The translations under genes and the position numbers were made by a program. Positions 1 through 6,003 of a DNA stretch of 8,572 nucleotides are shown piece by piece; the stretch's first letter is position 1, and each line of letters opens with the position of its first letter. The notes beneath the pieces are model-generated. The model was not told where the DNA came from. It searched no databases and saw only the letters and a program-made list of their open reading frames with translations. Source of the DNA: Armatimonadota bacterium (GTDB taxonomy: Bacteria; Armatimonadota; DTGP01; JAHWJO01); the NCBI GenBank assembly GCA_019348365.1, contig JAHWJO010000175.1:1-8572 (forward strand), in the 5' to 3' direction.

Positions 1-1291
1 CCAGCTTGCCCGGTTGCGCGCCCGGCCCCGCCATCACGAACACCCCCTCCGGCGAGTGGTTGGCGTCGTCCGGACCGGTGTCGTTCTCATAGGTGTGAAC
101 TTTTCCCCCGCCGACGGTCCCGACGCTCCGCCAGTACAGGTTCCCCCAGTAGATGATGAGGTCCGGCACGATCCCGTTGCGCTCCGGCCAGAGCTCTTCC
201 GGTCGGAAGACCTTCGTGCCGATGGGATTCCCCTCCGGGTCGCCCAGCGCCTCCAGCTTCTCTTTCAGCTCGTCGCGGACCCGCTCGTACACCTCCGGCT
301 CGATGACGCCCTCCGGCTCCCGGCCCTTCACGTTGAGGAAGAGGCGGCAGTAGTACCCGCCCTCGCCCCAGGCTTGCGTGCGGCTCCAGTCCACCCGCGC
401 TTTCCCGATGGGGACGGGAGACTCCGGCGGTTCCTCCAGCGCGAGGTAACCGTTCTGCAGAAGCCATTCGTTCACGCAGATGCCGCCGTCCATCTTCTGC
501 GCGCCGTGGTCCGAGACGATGAAGACGGTCGTCTGCTCGTCGAAGTGGCGCATGAGTCGTCCGATCTGCTCGTCCACATGGACGTAATACTCGCGGATGA
601 CCCCCTCGTACTCGTTGCCGGGCTCATACTTCGAGTGCGTGGGGTCGAGGAAGCTCCAGAAGGCGTGGTGGATGCGGTCCATGCCGATCTCCACCATGGC
701 GAAGAAGTCCCAGTCGCGGGTGGAGAGGAGGTGGTCGGCCACGTCGAACCGCTGGTCCGTCATCTCGTAGATCTCGTCGAGGATGCGGTCGCGGTCGTCG
801 CTGCGGAAATTCTTCACGTCCACGATGTAATCCCCGCCGATGAGGGTGGAGATCTCGGTCTTCAGCTCCGGGGGATAGGTGAACTCATTGACGTGCGTAT
901 CGGGGGTGAGGAAGCATCCGACGAGCTCGCCGCGCACGGGATGGGGCGGGTAGGTCTGCGGCACGCTGAGGACGGTGACGTGCTTGCCGAACCCGCTCAG
1001 GATATCCCAGACCCGCTCGACGGTAACAGAATCGGCGTTGGCGAACGCGAGGCCGTCGTAGGAGTAATCCTTGCGGTTCCGGAAGCCGTAGATGCCGAGC
1101 TGGCCGGGGTCGCGGCTGGAGAACATACAACTCCACGCGGGCACGGTGATCGGGGGGTCGATGCTCTTCAGGCGGCCCCACGCGCCCCGCTCCACCAGAG
1201 ATTTGATGTTCGGCAGGTCATCCAGCCAGGCATCGAACATGAGTTGAGGGGCGGCGCAATCCAGGCCGATGACGGCGACTCGCGGCTTCAT
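1..1291 (-). CDS. Alkaline-phosphatase-superfamily phosphodiesterase/phosphatase (PF01663-like), 3' end cut by window edge
   Basis: This gene reads leftwards off the window; 430 codons are visible without a stop and the C-terminal end is missing. The product resembles type I phosphodiesterase/nucleotide pyrophosphatase proteins, metal-dependent hydrolases of phosphate mono- or diesters. The two-metal site can be laid out: Asp11 in VIGLDCA, the likely nucleophile Thr49 in ITVPAW followed by a PGQLGIYGF stretch (62-70), Asp205 and His209 in MDRIHHAFW, Asp261-His262 in the SDHG motif, and His412 in NHSPEGVFVMAGPG. No signal peptide or membrane segment is seen at the N-terminus, so a cytoplasmic enzyme is likely; the substrate cannot be deduced. 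The ATG at 1289-1291 is chosen because AAGGAG lies 7 nt upstream and the family motif VAVIGLD begins at residue 5. It is separated from the upstream phosphatase gene by a terminator and a repeat, so it is probably its own unit. The superfamily call is firm; the exact activity is open. Confidence 0.88.
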   Translation of the reverse strand, partial: MKPRVAVIGLDCAAPQLMFDAWLDDLPNIKSLVERGAWGRLKSIDPPITVPAWSCMFSSRDPGQLGIYGFRNRKDYSYDGLAFANADSVTVERVWDILSGFGKHVTVLSVPQTYPPHPVRGELVGCFLTPDTHVNEFTYPPELKTEISTLIGGDYIVDVKNFRSDDRDRILDEIYEMTDQRFDVADHLLSTRDWDFFAMVEIGMDRIHHAFWSFLDPTHSKYEPGNEYEGVIREYYVHVDEQIGRLMRHFDEQTTVFIVSDHGAQKMDGGICVNEWLLQNGYLALEEPPESPVPIGKARVDWSRTQAWGEGGYYCRLFLNVKGREPEGVIEPEVYERVRDELKEKLEALGDPEGNPIGTKVFRPEELWPERNGIVPDLIIYWGNLYWRSVGTVGGGKVHTYENDTGPDDANHSPEGVFVMAGPGAQPGKL

Positions 1292-1298
1292 TTCCACA

Positions 1299-1304
1299 CT
1301 CCTT
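1299..1304 (-). promoter_or_regulatory. Ribosome binding site of the alkaline-phosphatase-family gene
   Basis: The minus strand reads AAGGAG seven bases before the ATG at 1291. This is a near-perfect Shine-Dalgarno match with ideal spacing, and it fixes the start codon. Confidence 0.85.
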
Positions 1305-1326
1305 CCGTTTCTCTGATGAAGTGTGG

Positions 1327-1332
1327 ATGATA
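1327..1332 (-). promoter_or_regulatory. Possible -10 box of the alkaline-phosphatase-family gene
   Basis: The minus strand reads TATCAT (five of six to TATAAT) about 36 bases before the start codon. No convincing -35 box lies at the normal distance: the nearest TTGCCA (1343-1348) leaves only 10 bases of spacer. The gene must have a promoter somewhere between the terminator at 1469 and the start, so this is the best candidate, but it is weak. Confidence 0.3.
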
Positions 1333-1360
1333 CGACCGCGAATGGCAATTCACGTAGATC

Positions 1361-1461
1361 AGGACTTACGCAAAAATAAGGGCCGAAGGGTTCGTAGTGC
1401 CGCCGTCTCGCAGGCACGCCGCCGGGACGGCGGCGCTACCCTCCCTCTGTGTGTAAGATTT
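1361..1461. mobile_element. MITE-like or REP-like palindromic element
   Basis: This is a gene-free stretch of about 100 bp. Its ends are imperfect inverted repeats: CTTACGCA at 1365-1372 against TGTGTAAG at 1450-1457 (seven of eight pair). The centre is a strong G+C-rich palindrome, with arms 1394-1407 and 1426-1439 (14 bp with one T:G) and a nested alternative hairpin (1417-1423 with 1429-1435). The left end, AGGACTTACGCA, resembles insertion-sequence ends I know from other bacteria, but that is recollection, not a search result. No transposase fragment is present. It sits between the phosphatase terminator and the next gene, a typical place for a non-autonomous element. Confidence 0.45.
1394..1439. 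repeat. G+C-rich interrupted palindrome (REP-like core)
   Basis: The 14-base arms are GTAGTGCCGCCGTC (1394-1407) and GACGGCGGCGCTAC (1426-1439). They pair with one T:G, leaving an 18-base loop. A second, mutually exclusive hairpin forms inside it from CGCCGCC (1417-1423) and GGCGGCG (1429-1435) with a 5-base loop. Two competing hairpins in one short G+C-rich unit are typical of bacterial REP sequences. Confidence 0.7.
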
Positions 1462-1468
1462 GTAGATG

Positions 1469-1501
1469 AAAAAGCCCTCGCTTTCCGAAGAAGCCGAGGG
1501 C
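1469..1501 (-). terminator. Intrinsic terminator after the PAP2 gene
   Basis: On the minus strand GCCCTCG (1501-1495) pairs with CGAGGGC (1480-1474). A few inner pairs and a bulged base close the loop. Five T follow directly (1473-1469). It lies about 34 bases past the PAP2 stop codon and is oriented to end that transcript. Confidence 0.85.
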
Positions 1502-1534
1502 AGAAAGAACATGGGAGAATGAGAGCTACGTGAT

Positions 1535-2110
1535 TTACACCACCGCTGGATTTCGTCGCAGGAGGCGGGGGAGCAGGAAGCCGCGCCCACCATGCTCCGC
1601 GCTGGAGAGCCAGCCAAGGATCAGCCCGAACGCCGCGCCGAACAGTACCTGATAGGGGTAATGGGCGTCCACCTCCACGCGGGACCACCCCACCGCGCAC
1701 GCGATCCCGAACCATACGGGGGCCAGTTTGGGCCGGTACCGGAGCATAAGATATGCCAGGGCGAAGGCGAACATCGTGTGGCCGCTGGGGAACCCGCCCG
1801 AAGACCCGGAAGGGCGGTACAGGGGAATAGTCAGCTTCATGCTGTGAGAAACTATGAAGGTGCAAACACAGGCATCGAAAGCCCACCAGCCGGTCCACCG
1901 CTCCCGGACTCCCCCCCGCGCTTTCGGGCAGAGGAGCAGGCCGATGCTGATAATCAGGAAGCTGATGTAGATGGGGCCGCTGAAGAAATAGGCGACCGTC
2001 TGCCGGTGCGGCTCCTGAAGATAGCGATGGGTAAGGAATTGATAGACCGCGAGGAAGAGATAAAACGCGAGCCAGTAGAGATGAGAATGCCGGCGCAGAT
2101 GTGAGGTCAT
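1535..2110 (-). CDS. PAP2-family integral membrane phosphatase
   Basis: The 191-residue product belongs to the PAP2/type 2 phosphatidic acid phosphatase superfamily, which removes phosphate from lipid phosphates or diphosphates at the membrane surface. The three signature motifs are visible: K92-x6-R99-P100, the P108-S109-G110-H111 motif, and S143-R144-x5-H150. His150 is the expected nucleophile and His111 the acid. The third motif ends in Gln154 where Asp is usual, as in glucose-6-phosphatase and some other branches. Five or six hydrophobic segments (about 11-31, 40-60, 76-98, 110-126, 130-142, 154-170) fit the fold; no extra domain is attached. The ATG at 2110 is preceded by AAAGGGTG with a 5-base spacer. 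A longer reading from a TTG at 2323 would run through the promoter and leader, so it is rejected. The gene has its own promoter and terminator. The substrate (undecaprenyl pyrophosphate, phosphatidate or another) cannot be told. Confidence 0.92.
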   Translation of the reverse strand: MTSHLRRHSHLYWLAFYLFLAVYQFLTHRYLQEPHRQTVAYFFSGPIYISFLIISIGLLLCPKARGGVRERWTGWWAFDACVCTFIVSHSMKLTIPLYRPSGSSGGFPSGHTMFAFALAYLMLRYRPKLAPVWFGIACAVGWSRVEVDAHYPYQVLFGAAFGLILGWLSSAEHGGRGFLLPRLLRRNPAVV

Positions 2111-2294
2111 GCAGTCACCCTTTGAAATTCTGGTCGGGGAGGCGTAGATCGTTCGTACCCGGTCGGACTCTCCCCATCGGCCGAAATCCATCCCTACCTG
2201 TATCGGCACTCTTGCCCGGAGTTCCACACCGGGCTGCGGAAATCGAGATCCTTCGGGAATCCGTCGCCGCATCCTGGCATAGCCAGGGAGGTCG
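2111..2294 (-). promoter_or_regulatory. Candidate structured 5' leader RNA of the PAP2 gene
   Basis: Between the TATAAT box and the PAP2 start lie about 180 bases with no credible gene. On the minus strand three helices follow each other almost without gaps. The first is CCTGGC-TAT-GCCAGG (2287-2273). One base later comes a TGCGG/CCGCA-closed arm (2271-2235), and immediately after it GCCCGG/CCGGGC (2234-2214, 9-base loop). Downstream, CAGGTAGG (2200-2193) can pair with CCTCCCTG (2291-2284) with one mismatch; this competes with the first hairpin. GGGGAG (2175-2170) can pair with CTCCCC (2141-2136) close to the ribosome binding site. I match it to no known riboswitch class. The hairpins are seen; a regulatory role is inference. 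Confidence 0.45.
2116..2123 (-). promoter_or_regulatory. Ribosome binding site of the PAP2 gene
   Basis: The minus strand reads AAAGGGTG five bases before the ATG at 2110. It supports this start over the far upstream TTG. Confidence 0.65.
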
Positions 2295-2299
2295 TCTCC

Positions 2300-2305
2300 A
2301 TTATA
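2300..2305 (-). promoter_or_regulatory. -10 box of the PAP2 transcription unit
   Basis: The minus strand has a perfect TATAAT, just downstream of the carB terminator and upstream of the leader, with purines at the expected start around 2293-2295. No good -35 hexamer lies 16-18 bases upstream (TCTATT or TTCTAT at best), so it may be weak or activator-dependent. Its position between a terminator and a gene supports it. Confidence 0.6.
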
Positions 2306-2347
2306 CGGGTTTCGGACACACAATAGAAGGCCTGTCAGCGGAGTCGC

Positions 2348-2377
2348 AAGAAAACCCGCTTCAGGTCGAAGCGGGTT
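2348..2377 (-). terminator. Intrinsic terminator of the pyrC-carA-carB operon
   Basis: A perfect 10-bp stem AACCCGCTTC/GAAGCGGGTT (2353-2362 with 2368-2377) closes a 5-base loop. On the minus strand it runs into TTTTCTT. It lies 30 bases after the carB stop codon. Confidence 0.92.
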
Positions 2378-2406
2378 CGCTCATGGGTTCCGTTTTGCTC
2401 ATCGCG

Positions 2407-5400
2407 TCAGGCGTGGGCCTTGGCCGCCGCGAAGTACTCGTCGATGGTGTGGCACTCCGGCTGCCGCCCTTCTTCCCGGCCGCTCAACGCCATCAGCAGC
2501 GCCCGCGCCGTGTCCAGGCTCGTCATGCAGGGCACCGAATGCTCCACGCTCGCTCGCCGGATCATCGTCGCCTGCCGCTCCGTCCGCGCCTCCGTCGAGA
2601 CCGTGTTGATCAACAGGTCCGCCTGCCCGGTCCGCACCATCTCCAGAATGTTCGGATAGCCTTCCTGGATCTTGTTGATCCGGAAGGCGGGAACACCCCG
2701 CTCGTTGAGGAACTGCGCCGTCCCGTCGGTGGCGTACACCTGGAAGCCGAGGTCCACGAACCCTCTCACGATGGGCAGGGCCTCCTCCTTGTCCCGATCC
2801 GCCACCGTCACGATCATCTTGCCGCGATACGGCACGTCCACCCCGCTCGCGATCATCGCTTTGTAGAGCGCGCCTTCAAACGTCTTCTCCACCCCCATGA
2901 TCTCGCCGGTGGATTTCATCTCCGGACCCAGGGTGATGTCCACCTCGCGGAGCTTGCTGAAGCTGAAGACCGGCGCCTTCACGGCGATGTTCTCCGGGGT
3001 GGGATGAAGGCCCGTTTTATACCCCAGTTCCTTCAGGGACTTGCCGAGCATGATCTGCGTGGCGACATTCACCATTGGGATGCCGGTGATCTTGGAGAGG
3101 TACGGGACGGTGCGGCTGGCGCGGGGGTTCACCTCCAGCACGTACGCCGTATCATCCTGCACCACGAACTGGATGTTCATCAGCCCCATGACCTCGAGTC
3201 GACGGGAGAGGGCGATGGCGTGCTGCACGATCTGGTCGATGACGGCCGGGGAGAGGTTCTGCGGGGGATAGACGGCCATCGAGTCGCCGGAGTGGACCCC
3301 CGCCCGCTCGATGTGCTCCATGATTCCCGGCAGGAGGCAGTCGGTCCCGTCGCCGATCACGTCCACTTCCGCCTCCACCCCGACGATGTACTTGTCCACC
3401 AGGATGGGGGAGTCGGGGGTCACGTCCACGGCGTGGCGCATGTAGTTCATCAGCTCGTCGCGGTTGTAGACGATCTCCATGGCCCGCCCGCCGAGCACGT
3501 AGGAGGGGCGCACGAGGACGGGGTAGCCGACCTCCTCCGCCACTTCGACGGCGGCTTCGGCGGTGGTGACGGCCCGGCCCGGCGGCTTGGGGATCTCCAG
3601 CTCCCGCAGCACGTCATCGAACCGCTCGCGGTCCTCCGCCATGTCGATGGACTCGAACGGGGTGCCGAGGATCTTCACGCCCGCCTTATGGAGCGGTCCC
3701 GCGAGGTTGATCGCCGTTTGCCCCCCGAACTGGACGACGATCCCTTCCGCCCCTTCCTGCTCGTGGATATTGAGGACGTTCTCCAGCGTCAGCGGCTCGA
3801 AGTAGAGCCGGTCGGAGGTGTCGAAATCGGTGGAGACGGTCTCCGGATTGTTGTTGATGATGATCGACTCGTAGCCCGCGTTCCGGAGCGCCCAGACGGA
3901 ATGCACCGAGCAGTAATCGAACTCGATCCCCTGCCCGATGCGGATCGGCCCGGAACCCAGCACGATGGCTCTTTTCCGGGGGTCGGGGGTCGGGGGTCGG
4001 GGGCCGGTGGAGTTCGCGGCTTCGGCCTCAGCCTTGGGGGTTGTTTCACCGCTCGTATTTAATGAACCTCCGTGGGCATAGGCTACCTCGGAGGTTAGCA
4101 CATCACTTTCGACCCCGGGTGGAGAGAGGAGGTTGGAATTGGCGGAATCGCTTCCGGCTTGAGACTCACCGACCACCGGCCACCGATCACCTACCACAGA
4201 TTCAGCTTCATTCTCCTTCTCATACGCGGAATAGAAGTAAGGCGTCTCCGCCTCGAACTCCGCCGCGCAGGTGTCCACCATCTTGTACACGGGCACAATC
4301 CCGGCGGACTTCCGGGCATCGCGCACCTGCATCTCCGGCACGCCGAAGAACTGCCCGATGGTGCGGTCCGAGAAGCCGACGAGCTTTGCTTCTTTGAGGA
4401 GGCCCGCATCGTCGAGGGAGCCGGTACGCAGACGATTTTCCAGTTCGATGAGTCCCTGGAGCTTGTGAAGGAACCAGGGATCGACGGCGGACAGCTCCGC
4501 GACCTCCTCGACGGCCATGCCGCGCCGGAACGCCTCCAGGATCACGAAGAGCCGCTGGTCCGTCGCAGTGCGGATGCCCTCCTCGATCTTCACGTCGCTC
4601 CAGCTCTCCAGCCCCTTCCACCGGAGGCCGCTGACCGCGCTCCCCATCTCCAGAGAGCGGATCGCTTTCATCAGCGACGCTTCGAAGGTGCGCCCGATCG
4701 CCATAACCTCGCCCGTCGCCTTCATCTGGGTGCTGATGGTGCGGTCGGCGAAGGGAAATTTGTCGAACGGCCAGCGCGGGATCTTCGTCACGACGTAATC
4801 GAGCGCGGGCTCGAAGCAGGCGAGAGTCTTCTGCGTGACGGCGTTCGGGATTTCATCGAGGGTGAGGCCGACGGCGATCTTCGACGCGACGCGCGCGATC
4901 GGGTAACCCGTCGCCTTGGACGCGAGCGCGGAGGAGCGGGAGACGCGGGGGTTCACCTCGATGATGTAGTACTGGAAGCTGCACGGATCGAGCGAGAGCT
5001 GGACGTTGCACCCGCCTTCGATCCCCAAGGCGCGGATGATCTTCAGGCTCGCGGTGCGGAGCATCTGGTACTCCTTGTCCGAGAGAGTCTGCGACGGCGC
5101 GACGACGATGGAGTCGCCGGTGTGGACCCCCATCGGGTCGAAGTTCTCCATGTTGCAGACGGTGATGCAATTGCCCTGACCGTCGCGCATGACCTCATAC
5201 TCGACCTCTTTCCAGCCCTTCAGGTACCGCTCGATCATGACCTGGTGGCGCATGGAGAGCTTGAGGCCGCGCTTGCCAATCTCGACCAGCTCGTCGGCGC
5301 TCCAGGCGATCCCGCCGCCCGTGCCGCCCAGCGTGTAGGCGGGCCGAACGATGAGGGGGTAGCTCTCCCGCCGCGCGAGGGCTTCCAACTCCTTCTCGCT

Positions 5401-5850
5401 CTCGATGATCCAGGATTCGGGGACGGGCTCGCCGATCTCGCGCATGAGGGCGCGGAATTCGTCGCGGTCCTCGGCCTTGCGAATGGCGGTGAGATTGGTG
5501 CCGAGGAGTTTGACGTTGTACTTGTCCAGAATCCCGAGGGTGGCGAGCTGCGTGGCGAGGTTGAGCCCGGTCTGCCCGCCGAGGGTGGGGAGGAGGCCGT
5601 CGGGGCGTTCCCGCGCGATGACCTGCTCGGCGAATTCCGGGGTCAGCGGCTCGATGTAGACCCGGTCGGCGATCTCGGTGTCGGTCATGATCGTCGCCGG
5701 GTTGGAGTTGATGAGCACGACCTCGATCCCCTCCTCTCGGAGGGCGCGGCAGGCCTGGGTGCCCGCGTAATCGAACTCGGCCGCCTGCCCGATGATGATC
5801 GGGCCGGAACCAACGACGAGGACTTTCTTGATGTCAGGGTTTCTGGGCAT
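2407..5850 (-). CDS. carB: Carbamoyl-phosphate synthase large subunit with an unusual linker insert
   Basis: CarB uses two ATP to turn bicarbonate and ammonia (delivered by CarA) into carbamoyl phosphate for pyrimidine and arginine synthesis. The N-terminal synthetase half spans about residues 1-400, with GSGPIIIGQAAEFDYAG (14-30), the signature YPLIVRPAYTLGGTGGG (164-180) and EVNPRVSRS (298-306). An oligomerization domain follows (about 401-548). The second half starts at GSGPIRIGQGIEFDY (632-646), with signature VLVRPSYVLGG (778-788). The C-terminal MGS-like allosteric domain is about 1011-1147. At 1147 residues it is about 75 longer than usual (near 1070). The excess is residues 551-624, a low-complexity, Pro/Ser/Ala/Glu-rich stretch exactly between the halves, where CarB is split into two genes in some archaea and Aquifex. 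Here the frame stays open. The ATG at 5850 has AAAGGA four bases upstream. It is the last gene of the operon, 153 bp after carA. Confidence 0.98.
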   Translation of the reverse strand: MPRNPDIKKVLVVGSGPIIIGQAAEFDYAGTQACRALREEGIEVVLINSNPATIMTDTEIADRVYIEPLTPEFAEQVIARERPDGLLPTLGGQTGLNLATQLATLGILDKYNVKLLGTNLTAIRKAEDRDEFRALMREIGEPVPESWIIESEKELEALARRESYPLIVRPAYTLGGTGGGIAWSADELVEIGKRGLKLSMRHQVMIERYLKGWKEVEYEVMRDGQGNCITVCNMENFDPMGVHTGDSIVVAPSQTLSDKEYQMLRTASLKIIRALGIEGGCNVQLSLDPCSFQYYIIEVNPRVSRSSALASKATGYPIARVASKIAVGLTLDEIPNAVTQKTLACFEPALDYVVTKIPRWPFDKFPFADRTISTQMKATGEVMAIGRTFEASLMKAIRSLEMGSAVSGLRWKGLESWSDVKIEEGIRTATDQRLFVILEAFRRGMAVEEVAELSAVDPWFLHKLQGLIELENRLRTGSLDDAGLLKEAKLVGFSDRTIGQFFGVPEMQVRDARKSAGIVPVYKMVDTCAAEFEAETPYFYSAYEKENEAESVVGDRWPVVGESQAGSDSANSNLLSPPGVESDVLTSEVAYAHGGSLNTSGETTPKAEAEAANSTGPRPPTPDPRKRAIVLGSGPIRIGQGIEFDYCSVHSVWALRNAGYESIIINNNPETVSTDFDTSDRLYFEPLTLENVLNIHEQEGAEGIVVQFGGQTAINLAGPLHKAGVKILGTPFESIDMAEDRERFDDVLRELEIPKPPGRAVTTAEAAVEVAEEVGYPVLVRPSYVLGGRAMEIVYNRDELMNYMRHAVDVTPDSPILVDKYIVGVEAEVDVIGDGTDCLLPGIMEHIERAGVHSGDSMAVYPPQNLSPAVIDQIVQHAIALSRRLEVMGLMNIQFVVQDDTAYVLEVNPRASRTVPYLSKITGIPMVNVATQIMLGKSLKELGYKTGLHPTPENIAVKAPVFSFSKLREVDITLGPEMKSTGEIMGVEKTFEGALYKAMIASGVDVPYRGKMIVTVADRDKEEALPIVRGFVDLGFQVYATDGTAQFLNERGVPAFRINKIQEGYPNILEMVRTGQADLLINTVSTEARTERQATMIRRASVEHSVPCMTSLDTARALLMALSGREEGRQPECHTIDEYFAAAKAHA
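3978..4005. repeat. Heptamer tandem repeat GGGGGTC (x3) plus GGGGGCC
   Basis: Three exact GGGGGTC units at 3978-3998 are followed by one variant unit, GGGGGCC, at 3999-4005. They lie inside carB. On the coding strand the run encodes a Gly-Pro-Arg-Pro-Pro-Thr-Pro-Asp-Pro stretch, the period of 7 cycling through all frames. Confidence 0.9.
4065..4096. repeat. Inverted repeat inside the carB insert
   Basis: AACCTCCG (4065-4072) and CGGAGGTT (4089-4096) are perfect inverted repeats around a 16-base loop. They sit in the middle of the extra carB segment, between the two heptamer arrays. Confidence 0.75.
4168..4195. repeat. Degenerate heptamer tandem repeat in carB
   Basis: Four consecutive 7-base units read ACCGACC, ACCGGCC, ACCGATC and ACCTACC. 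They mark the upstream edge of the extra carB segment. The unit length is the same as in the GGGGGTC array at the other edge. Confidence 0.8.
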
Positions 5851-5854
5851 GGGG

Positions 5855-5860
5855 TCCTTT
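5855..5860 (-). promoter_or_regulatory. Ribosome binding site of carB
   Basis: The minus strand reads AAAGGA with a 4-base spacer to the ATG at 5850. The spacing is a little short but workable. Confidence 0.55.
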
Positions 5861-5900
5861 ACAGCTCTGTGAATGAGTCGCGGATCTCACTTCGTTCAAT

Positions 5901-5978
5901 ACGCGGATTTGAACGGATTTTCGCGGATAAAACCGGCTGATGCATTTAGAATCCGCGTTGATCCGTTCAAATCCGTGT
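5901..5978. repeat. Interrupted palindrome between carA and carB with ATCCG-rich 10-base units
   Basis: The 18-base arms at 5901-5918 and 5961-5978 are inverted copies with one mismatch. A second inner pair, CGCGGAT (5922-5928) with ATCCGCG (5951-5957), extends the hairpin and leaves a 22-base loop. Each arm is itself made of roughly 10-base units beginning ATCCG (5951, 5961 and 5971 on the plus strand; the same on the minus strand). It fills half of the 153-bp gap between carA and carB, so the operon transcript should carry a long hairpin here. It is not followed by a T run, so it is not a classical terminator. Confidence 0.85.
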
Positions 5979-6003
5979 GCCGAAGGCCCGCGACCTATTC
6001 TCA

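Larger units (their letters stand above)
3979..4200 (-). repeat. In-frame repeat-derived insert within carB (74 codons)
   Basis: Compared with the E. coli CarB linker (about 8 residues between YEEECEA and IMVLG), this stretch adds about 70 codons between Glu550 and Arg625 while keeping the frame. Its DNA is unlike the rest of carB: a degenerate heptamer array at its 5' end, an 8-bp inverted repeat in the middle and a second heptamer array at its 3' end. The encoded peptide is low-complexity and probably a flexible surface linker. It looks like a small non-coding repeat that entered a tolerant junction, comparable in principle to the palindromic elements known inside Rickettsia genes. Confidence 0.7.

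Noticed and set aside
14..1330. Long plus-strand open frame opposite the phosphodiesterase gene
   Set aside because: It is antisense to a gene with all metal-site motifs in place. The translation is Arg/His/Asp/Val-rich with no recognisable family, as expected opposite G+C-rich codons.
1321..1533. Small plus-strand open frame across the repeat and terminator between the two phosphatase genes
   Set aside because: It crosses a palindromic repeat and the hairpin of a terminator, and has no ribosome binding site or recognisable product.
2111..2323. 71-codon N-terminal extension of the PAP2 gene from a TTG at 2323
   Set aside because: The extension runs across the TATAAT box and the hairpin-rich leader and has no PAP2 similarity. 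The ATG at 2110 has a ribosome binding site and leads directly into the membrane protein.
2101..4062. Plus-strand open frame of over 650 codons opposite the 3' half of carB
   Set aside because: It lies over highly conserved CarB sequence and its product is low-complexity and His/Arg/Gly-rich. Codon-bias shadow.
3978..4195. CRISPR-like array in the carB insert
   Set aside because: The units are 7 bases, directly adjacent and without spacers, and they lie within an open coding frame.
3979..4200. Split carB (two genes) at the insert
   Set aside because: The frame is continuous with no stop. I see no ribosome binding site and start that would make a separate second half.
4159..5940. Plus-strand open frame of nearly 600 codons opposite the 5' half of carB
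   Set aside because: Same reason: antisense shadow of CarB, without motifs or a credible ribosome binding site.
5901..5978. Intrinsic terminator between carA and carB
   Set aside because: The hairpin has a large loop and no T run on either side, and it would cut the operon before an essential partner subunit.
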